Part shown: positions 55,594-64,000 of the stretch, piece by piece
How positions within the stretch are numbered: the stretch's first letter is position 1
Layout: the number at the start of each line of letters is the position of its first letter
Program-made: the position numbers and the translations under genes
Notes under the pieces: generated by a model
Database searches by the model: none
Told to the model about the DNA's origin: nothing
The model's input: only the letters and a program-made list of their open reading frames with translations
Assembly (NCBI GenBank): GCA_026770025.1
Contig: JAMXDE010000008.1
Location: forward strand, 310,001-374,000
Reading direction: 5' to 3'
Source: Craspedostauros australis
Lineage: Eukaryota > Bacillariophyta > Bacillariophyceae > Mastogloiales > Achnanthaceae
DNA length: 64,000 nt

Positions 55594-58500
55594 TCGCAGG
55601 GATAGGATCATGGCTATTATGGCATATATATCATATGTATCTGCGTGTCAACGTGTGTCATGCAAAGTGGACGAAGAGCAATACATTGATAAAATAAAGT
55701 GCGCTACTCTTTTGATGGACAAGTACGAGCTATGTGGAGTGCAACAGCATGGTTCTTTGGCCTCGGGCGGTCTTTCCTGGAGTCCAGCCAAAGATGGTCG
55801 CAGAGTGCAGCCGGTATGAGCGTAGCCTTTCGCTTGGGTGGACGGAAGAGCTTGATGCCGCTGCTTGGGTCTGAGTAGTCGTATCATGTTGCTGAACATT
55901 GCGGATTCGTGTCGTGGATGGCGCGCTCACTGCACCATCAATATTGCGTCTGTCATTCAACCATTTGTATCTATGTTCACGATGTAGTTAGTCGATCCAC
56001 TTCGAACAGGTTTGCGGCTTGATCGCGATTGGAGTGCATCGTCGACCGTGGTTGCACACGGCGTTCCTTCCTCCAGAGGCACCTGTTGTGCTTACCAACG
56101 TCTCGAGGTCTCTTCTTCCATCCATCAATTCATACGTTCGCACTTGGCGATGTTCTCTCTCTTGCGGGCAAGGTGCGAGCCATGATGACCGTGACCATCG
56201 CTCAAGCATTTACTCTGTTTCACTGTGGACAATGCGAGTCTTTTGCATGGCTCGGCTGTTTTGACGCACCGCGATTATCGCATGGTGCTGGTGCCGCGGC
56301 ACGAGTATGAACACGTCCGAGTGGTTGTGGAATAGATAGCGTGGAGTACCATGTGTGCTTGCAACCAGCGGCAGTGGTCGTGTTTTGCCTGAAGCTGGGT
56401 ACCGTGAATGGGGCTTCAGTCCGAGCATCGAATGGCACACGCAACCAAATCCACATTCTCTTCTGCGATTGATGGCTCGCACGGTGCTGCGGAGAGATGG
56501 TTGAACGAGCCGAAGGATGTGGATGGGTGACTAGTCGCCTTGATACGAGTAGTTGTAAGAGCGGTATGTGCCAAGTATTATACCTGCTGCAGATGGAAAA
56601 TGTACCCTTGGGATCTTTTGCGCAGAAGAGATGATTGTGTCCTGGTACCTCCGCAATCTGCCCGATGGTCGGCGAGGTTGCTTGGGAGGACGGCGACTTC
56701 GACAGAGCATACTCTCTGCGCGGAACAGTTCCTTGTGGAGTTGAATCTGCGGTCATCTCGATTGTGGCGATGACATGTGTGTCGATGTCGCGAACATCAG
56801 GATTGGTATTTCCATCCGTGGGCTGCGTTACTCCATGTCGATGAGTCGATCCTCCCGCAACCAAACAGACGAAATGTTCCACTTGATGAAGAAGTAAGCG
56901 AGTGGGAGTAAGAGAGAGAGAGAGAGGGAGATAACGCGACTTGGACGTGGAACAGCGACTCCAGCCATGCGCTCTACATTCCATACTCGGTCTAATGGTG
57001 CCCTTCCGTCCGCCTTGCCTGCGCATGAAGACGGCGGCAGAGATTGGGACTCAACACTTGTTCTGTGCCGTGCTGTCTTGCTCTATCGGCATTTCATTCT
57101 ATCAATACTGCGCTATGCCTCAATGTGCTCCAATGGAATCCATAGTACAATCTGATGTGTTCGTACGCTGGTACTCTGCTTGTGCCGCGCGTACGCATGG
57201 TAGAACGGGGTTGTGTGCGATTGCGCGGCCTTTTTCAAATGTTTGGTGAACTCATTCATTCATTCATTCGTTGTGTGGATAACGGGCGATGGATGAAATG
57301 ATATGAATTGATTCTGACGTTGGCCAGGTTGCCGCCATACTTGGAGTGCCCGTACGTATAGGCAGCTCGTATGGTGGGAATACCTGGCTAACGAAACCCA
57401 CTCACGCTGAAAGGCATCAACCACATGAGCTGCCTCCATGCCAGAGTACTCGTAGTTCGTGTAGCTAGTGCAGATCGCGACGTCAGCCCACTCAGACCTG
57501 ATACCTTCGCCGCTTCGTCAATCAGCGCCAAACAGGAATCGGTTCGCATCAGCGCGGACATGTACGTACTACAGGGAATACGCAATCCATCTCGGCCCTA
57601 CGTCATCGAACACAGTTCTCATCCACACAACAAGTTCGGCAAAAGAAACGGTCTCGTCAAACGGGCGGTCTCGATCCGATGTGTTGTGGTGCAACGCAAT
57701 GCGAAGCCAAGAGCACAGAAGTTTTGAGGGGCGAGTGGGGCAGGGTTGGTGTTGGTGTTGGTGATCGGAATTGCGCGGAATGCTCAACCTTGCACACTCT
57801 GGAGGAAAGAGAGAGGAGGAGGTACCGACGTCCGAGGACGAACAAGATCGTAGAGTATAGAGATTTGCGATTGATGAGCTCGTACATCTCTGGACTTGTC
57901 CTCGAAAGTGGGCGGGAGTGGGAGCCCAAGATGACTGACGATGTGGCACCAGAACAACGTATCATACCTGTGAGCTGTGATACATCCACTGCTCAACTGG
58001 GCTCCAGAGTGGTGAACTTCTCTAGCCTTCTGCTGCGGAGATTGTTTTGCCCACGCTCCATCTTTTGTTCTTCGCTTTACATCACGTCATACCCGTACCA
58101 TACATACCAACTCGTGGGCGCAGGTGTGACGAGCCAAGGAGAAGCTTCCACTTCGCTCTCCCCGAGTGCACGCTGGAGTGCTTGTGCAGAGATGTTGAAA
58201 GTGCGTTGAGGTGGCAGTGTACCGTACTGTTCACTGCCGAATGTGTCTCATGACATCATGACCACATCGGTGATGTGGATGACAGGCTTCTGTTTCGCTG
58301 TGACGTTGTTCCATTGTTTCGCGGGCGAGTACACAGACATGTCCGAGCTCAACAAATCTTGCAACGTCACCCCTACACAATGCTGCTGCGGAAATACGAA
58401 TTGGTGTTGTCGCTCCGAGATTCACCGAAGAAATACGTACTCTCTGACAGAGTAGAGTAGAGTGGGCTCGGTTACATACTCGTACATACTTCGCACACAC

Positions 58501-60054
58501 TAAGATTAATGTCGATGTGATGACCAGGCGAGAAGTGGGCCCATCTGCACGAAGCGAAGGAGGGGATGTCAATGTCGGTGTCCATACCGGTACGTGTCCC
58601 AGTGTTGTTAGCCATTGCGACAATGTAGCACAAAGTGCAGTCGCGCTGGTAGTGACGCAAGGCCCGAGCGACAGTTGTTGACCCATGCTACTCGTATTAT
58701 GGAAGAGTGCTCCTCTATTATTCCCGTTGTTGATGGGATGCGCGATGAGCGATAGACGATAGACGATCTGAAAGGATTGCTTCTTCGGTGGCGAGAGCAG
58801 ACAGAGAGTGTACGACCTATGATGGGAGGCAAGGTTGAGGGCATTCATCCTCGTGTAAAGGATGGTACTCTGGCAGACGCTCGTTCACAGGTTGTGGCCA
58901 TGACATCATGTTCTTGCTCGAGTGGACTTGTGAACACATTCCTCGTCCGAATCATCTCCCTCATTGCATTCCATTCCGTTCCATTCCGCGATTCTGCAAA
59001 GGGATCTTTGGCGTCGGAGGTAGAAACGGGCTCTTAAACCTTGTGAATACAGAGAATGACAGGAGGAGAGCATTGGTTTGGCAGACCGTACTGTGCGATG
59101 TGTGGCGTCTCCGATGCTGAATTGCCCATCTCAAATGACGACCATGATTGGCGAAAGAGGAACAGCAACTCTGGTCCCAATCGAAAAGGATGTCGCCAAA
59201 TGACCTCCCATCGTGCGATTCATCCACGACGTTGTTCCCTCTGGATGGATGAAAATGAGACTGGAGCAAATCCCACCCAACCTTACGCGAACAAAGGCTG
59301 GTGCCAGTGCAGAATCCGAATTCCTACATCCAAGGGGCAAACGTATACCAACCCGACTCTGATACGTGACGTCCTTCAGTATTGGAAAAACACCTGCGTG
59401 CGTGTCGCGACCACTGGATCTTTTGAACATTGTCGTCGTCTTTGGTGGTTGCCATCGATTCCTGGGCAGAGCACTCCAGTGTCGAAGCCGCCGCTGCCCC
59501 TGGCGTTGTCGCCGGTGCTGATGCTGATGCTGTGTGGAGTTCGGAGTTTGGTGCCTTGGACTTTGGCATTTCTACTGCAGACATGTGCCACTCTTCGGAG
59601 AGAGAGAGATGGCCATGGTCACATGCACTTGTAGAGTCAAGGCACTTACTTATGATCGTGCCCATGCTCATGTTCATGATCGTGCTCGTTTAGTGACATG
59701 GGCACATACAATGAATGTCTCTCCCTACTCTTACTCCCATGAAGAGACAGAGACTGGCGGATGGATGGCGAGTTCGCTTGGGATGACTGATCGGTCTCCT
59801 GGTCAACCATAGGCAATGTTTGATGGCGTGCAAACACGGGCGGAGTGCAGATACGAGTAGAGGTGCATGTTCTTGGAACGATCATCAAGATTTGTTTCCA
59901 CTTGCCCGCCTGCTGTCCTCTATCATCAGCCAGTAGGTGGGTTCTACTCGTATTGGTATGCACCAGGCCACGCATACCATCGCACGAGCTATGAGTACGA
60001 GCGGTCATGATATCAATATAGTAGGTACATTTGTATATCCGTAAGGAATTTTTC
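55594..60054. other. Long region without a confident gene
   Basis: Frames up to 268 codons occur (for example 56220-57026, minus) but are rich in Ser, Arg and His, overlap each other and show no domain. The one pattern worth keeping is the spliced candidate at 59376-59810. The stretch may hold regulatory DNA or decayed repeats. Confidence 0.4.
59376..59810 (-). CDS. Possible two-exon His-rich small protein
   Basis: Exon 59810-59650 encodes a Ser/Gln-rich start and a histidine-rich run (NEHDHEHEHGHDH) that ends at a strong GTAAGT donor. A pyrimidine-rich acceptor (TCTCTCCGAAG) at 59593 joins it in frame to 59592-59376, ending at a stop, for 125 residues. The His run could bind metal. The second exon has no recognisable feature and competing frames are open, so this is tentative. 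Confidence 0.28.
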
Positions 60055-60171
60055 GGGACTGAGGAGTCCACTTACGGCTAAGTGGATTCCTCAGTCCACT
60101 TACCATTTTTGTTGTTTCGTAAGTGGACTCCTCAGTCCAGTTACCGTAAGTGGACTGAGGAGTCCACTTAC
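60055..60171. repeat. Cluster of near-identical 26-base palindromes
   Basis: Three near-palindromic units of the type GTAAGTGGACT-(4 bases)-AGTCCACTTAC lie at about 60078-60103, 60119-60144 and 60146-60171, preceded by a half unit at 60057-60075. Units 2 and 3 are nearly reverse complements of each other. The array could fold into several hairpins or bind a dimeric protein, and may be the end of a transposon to its right. Confidence 0.85.
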
Positions 60172-60496
60172 GACCACAAAAAAAGTAGTCGAATTTCGCT
60201 CATCTGAGAAAAGACTACTTCGACCACCCCACCCTGTCACATTTTTTGGATTCTTCGTGTTGTTGCGTGTAAACTTGTGCACACAGCGATTTTGCATTGA
60301 GACGCACCTCCTCCGTTCTTTCCTTACACAAATACTCTCTCCATCCCCACAATAACAGCAATCAACACTGACTCTACTCTGCATTATATTGCCTTTCTCT
60401 ACTGTTATGATACTGTTGTGCTACTGTTATGCTACAGTCATCCTTGCGAGCCTCTTGTGCGTGGAATACGTTGGTGTACATAATTCGTATTGCATA
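60172..60496. other. Spacer between palindrome cluster and broken coding region
   Basis: No gene. It carries short imperfect repeats of ACTGTTATG(A/C)TAC near 60399-60435. Confidence 0.4.
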
Positions 60497-63400
60497 TCAT
60501 CGTTTCCGCTTCCTTCCATGCAGACCGTGAGTTATGACCTCTGTATCTCTGCTCTGGATCCTGGCTTTGGTGGCTGCCTTGTGCGCCGCTTGTATTACTG
60601 CTTCCAGATTCAGGACAGGCACCCTTGAGCTAATTCTTGTGGCTGTGTTTGTTTGATTTGCCTTGGCATTGGTGGCTTCACCGTCGGCGTTGTCATTGCT
60701 TTCGTTGCTCATCTCTCTTGCTATGTCTGTTACTGCACCTGTAGCTGTGGTGGTTGTCTCATCTGTGTTTGCGCTGATAGAGGCGTTCATTGTGGTAGCT
60801 TCTCTCATTGATGCTGGGCCTTCACCTTCTCTACCCATTCGACAGGCTCCTTGTGCACAATTCGATGACATAAGTTGTGAACAATGATTGCGTCCGCTCC
60901 TTTTGTGATGTTTCTTAATGCCATGGTTAGGGCAATGCCACATGCCGTGAGCCACTCCTGTTTGTCAGCTTCGATGTATGAGCAAGCATACAAGTTGCAT
61001 CCTGGACAGATCCAGTGTCTACACACTGAACAGGCAACACAGGTTCCCCTCATGTCTGGACAGTACCTTGCTGCATGCTCACCCTGCCGCAATCATTTGG
61101 TCATTTTGATCTCCTCCTTCGGATCCATCGTGGATAGGCTGGCAATCATTCCTTTTTACTTTGGCGGTCCTCGGGGCATCCCTGTGGCTGCATCTCGCCA
61201 TCTTCGACGGCTGACCCGCCTGCTGGAATGATATCAGTGTTGTGGGTCGCTGTCTCCGTGCCTCCCTTTTGTTTCTTGCCCTTTCTTTCGTCTGCAGCCA
61301 TGACTGCGAGCAACTTGCGCAACCGAGCAATGATTCATCCCATCAAGTTGTTCAGGCTTCACTCGTGATTTACTCTGCTGGGATAATGTTCGATGGTGCC
61401 AGTGTGGCCTGCTTCAATTTCATGATCGGAGTGTGCCTCTGTTGCGTAGTGAATCAATCAATGCAGTGCCACAAACATGGTTTGTAGCTGTCAACCGACT
61501 GCTATGCAATGGATTGTTGCAATGAGTGGGGACGCTTTGTGCTGCTGGATGAGCTTTGTTGTTATGTCAGACCCACCATTCAGGCAGTTCCATACAGCAC
61601 AGTTCAGGGGAGGAACGTCTTCACTGGAGGTACTGGGAAAGCAAGAATGTTGTGGTGGGTTTGTCAAGTTTTCTTGTGATGGAATACACCATCCCCTGTG
61701 ATGTTCCGCAGGTTCTTGCTTGCCCTGCAGAACTTGTTCGTCTTTGGGTTCAGCTTGAGAAACTCTTAATGGAGCGTCTTGGATGATTGCTGATCTGCCT
61801 CTGGAATTTCGGGGAAGGCAAACGCCAAGAGCAAACGGGATGCATCTTCAGGAACGTTCTCAGAATGATGCAAGAGGCCAAGGGAAAACCTCGTTTCTAC
61901 AATGCGCAGGATGTTTGCTTTTTGTCCCCTGTCACCCAATCGAGTGTTCATGTGAGTCAGTGGTTGTGGGAAAGGGATCCACAGTTGCGTGAGAAGACAG
62001 ATGAGGTTGGTGCGGAACAAAGTGAAGCCATTCGGACATGGAGAACCTGTGTTGCATTTGCCACAAGGCGCACTTACCGATCACAATCAGAGCTCCTCTC
62101 ACACCATAGACACATATGCATGGTGAAGCACCTGAATCATTTCTTCGTCTGCCCGGAAGAGTGAGCAACATGTTTCATCTTGTGCATTCAGATATAGATG
62201 GGTGCTAGTTGGGAAATTGTGCACATGTTCCACATTTCCGAGGCGACTCCCCTTTCAGCTCTGTGTTCTGAGTTGTTCTCGTCTTCATCTCTACAATGAA
62301 TACCTCATTGTGTGCATCATTCGTTGGATCCCCCCACAATGCTCAGGAAATCGATGGAGGCACGTACGTAAGTTTTGCTCTGTTTCCGGACGAGGCCAGC
62401 ATGAAATGCAGCCTTGATGGTCGTGTTTATTCCACCCACACGTTCGCAGTCCATGACTGCTCTCATCAGTAGTTCCTCGTCTGCGTGTCCCAGACATGTG
62501 TAGGCATAGGATTTACCATGCCAGACCTTCATGAACCATGCCTGCAAAGCTGTCTTTGCAAGCCGTTGCTGCAGTTCCAGTAACTGGAGTGATGCGGTGC
62601 CATCACTTCCTTTGCTGAGCACATCATTTTTGTTGCGTTCTCCTTGTGTATCAGTATGGTGACTGGAGTTACTGTTCCTTGTTGCTGCTGTGGCTTAGTC
62701 TGCATTGTTGGATGGGGATGAAGGATTGCTGTGCTCTGAGCTACCTCTATTGTCACGTGCAGCTGTGCTATCATCTGGTAGGAATGCGTCAGTGAATGCT
62801 GATGTGTCTGCAGCCTCTGCTCTACTGGAAGCACCTGCATTCGACACGGATGTGGCAGTAGTGGGTGGACCAGAGGCAGATGTGCTCGATGCTGCAGTGT
62901 CGGAAGCTGGCATGCCTGATGTGCAAGGGGTTGGTGTGTTGAATGTGGACGATGTGGATTGTGAGGCAGGTGAGCCTGAAGTCTTGGGCGCAGATGCCGC
63001 AGCTGCGGCTTCTTCAGTGGGGTGTGTGTTACATGCCGAAGTTGAAGATATGGAGGATTGAGCTGGAGATGAAGGGAGAGCGAAAGTGCTGGCAACTGAG
63101 GTTGTAGATGTTCAAGTCTGCCAGCAGACAAAGATTGTCCTTGATGGCAGTGGACGGACTTTGTGCGCCTTGATGCTGGTGTGAACCGAGATGGCCTCGT
63201 CCATCTAGAAGCAGATGACCTCGTGCTGTGCGTTGTAGATGTGGATGGAGGAGGAGCTGATGTGGCAGACATCAATGCAGACGATGTGAATGAAGGGGAG
63301 GCACAACAACTGCATGTACTAGGTGCAATTGTATACCTGCCAGAGTTGTGGTTGATGCTGGCTGCAGCATCACTTGACTGCTGGGTTGCAGCAGCCTGGG

Positions 63401-64000
63401 CAACACTGACTCCCTTCTCACGGGCGATGCCGTGCGGGTCCTGCAGTTGTTTGTCGTCTGGCTAGGAGATGGAATGGAATAGTTTGCATTGGTCAAAGCA
63501 GTCATCATTGCAGTCTTGTAGAGGATGTCCATGTCCATTGAAAGCTGCTTCATGCACAGCCCTTGAAAACGGTTTGGCGGCACCATGCAGTGCTTGCAAT
63601 TTGCGTTCCCATGGGTGCTCAGGGTGAGGCTGAGCTTGTTTTGCAGCGTCTTGGCTGGATGCTTGTTTCCATTGCGCGAGCACAGACAGGTGCAGACTTT
63701 CTGCTGAGCAGTCATCCTCTGACCATTGCGCAACAGAGGCTCGTAGGTTGGCCTCCAATTTCGATGAGTTGTCTTGTTCATTTGTGAGCCCCTTGTAGTG
63801 CACCTTTGCATCAAGCAAGGCCATTCCCACAGCAACACAAACTCTGCCATGTTGGGATCCAGCATCTTCCATTGCAGGCCCATAGAAGCCACTCGTTCTG
63901 GTTCTGTCAGAACTGGTTGTTCAACAATTCCGGATGTGCTGATTGCAGATGTGCTGGTTGTAGTTGTGTTAGTGCGAGCATCATTGGGGATGATGATGTT
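60497..64000 (-). pseudogene. Broken or multi-exon coding region, partial, function unknown
   Basis: Minus-strand blocks look coding but need frame changes to join. The region opens near 63990-63845 (EPERVASMGLQWKMLDPN), shifts frame near 63842 and continues as AVGMALLDAKVHYKGLTNEQ through CNDDCFDQCKLF to a stop at 63462-63464. A Ser/Ala/Pro-rich linker lies at 63070-62700. Next comes LQQRLAKTALQAWFMKVWHG, with a possible donor (TTAC-GTACGT) near 62365. A Cys-rich block near 61040-60970 (CVACSVCRHWICPGCNLYAC) looks zinc-binding. The last block (VLNLEAVIQAAHKAATKARI) ends in GRKRKR, a nuclear-signal-like tail, with a stop at 60497-60499. Intron/exon structure or decay could both explain the breaks. 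Position beside the palindromes suggests a transposon gene. Not recognised. Confidence 0.4.

Noticed and set aside
56220-57026. 268-codon minus-strand frame
   Set aside because: Composition is uneven, no domain or splice pattern is visible, and other frames overlap it. It is likely chance in an A/C-rich stretch.

Overview
The window looks like nuclear DNA of a eukaryotic microalga. A diatom or related stramenopile is my best guess, inferred from gene content: secreted proteins with RRLQ-type dibasic sites, an intact Ty1/copia retroelement, PIF/Harbinger transposons and short GT-AG introns of about 100-230 bases. There are no operons, Shine-Dalgarno sites or bacterial gene spacing. No species can be named from the sequence alone.

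Layout. 1-324 is the start of a minus-strand gene that leaves the window. 1150-2411 is a tandem duplication. From 4843 to 38379 the DNA is almost entirely transposable elements placed side by side or nested. Element 1 (4843-10873) has terminal inverted repeats, a TTAG target duplication and a frameshifted transposase. Element 2 (11144-25860) is a decayed element with about 40-base inverted ends. It holds a 470-base AAC repeat and is split by an intact copia element (16401-24327). Element 3 (25862-29640) is a PIF/Harbinger pair of transposase and Myb/SANT-like partner. Element 4 (29662-38379) is a Harbinger-type element with three genes and inverted arms of about 2 kb made largely of minisatellite. 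Its right arm carries a 662-base insertion with 206-base direct terminal repeats, each containing a tRNA-like pol III promoter. The other arm preserves the empty site.

From 38380 onward lie host genes: spliced coding remnants cut off by element 4; a secreted cysteine-rich protein (39664-40392); a two-exon IBTK-like ankyrin/RCC1/zinc-finger gene (43490-48616); a convergent HSPA14-like atypical Hsp70 (48867-50684, minus); a two-exon arrestin-fold gene (51605-52866, minus); and a divergent coiled-coil/MORN gene (53947-55593). 55594-60054 is mostly featureless. A cluster of palindromes (60055-60171) precedes a broken minus-strand coding region that runs off the right edge.

Splice sites were found by eye from GT/AG consensus and from reading phases that close exactly. 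Family assignments rest on remembered motifs, since no search could be run.
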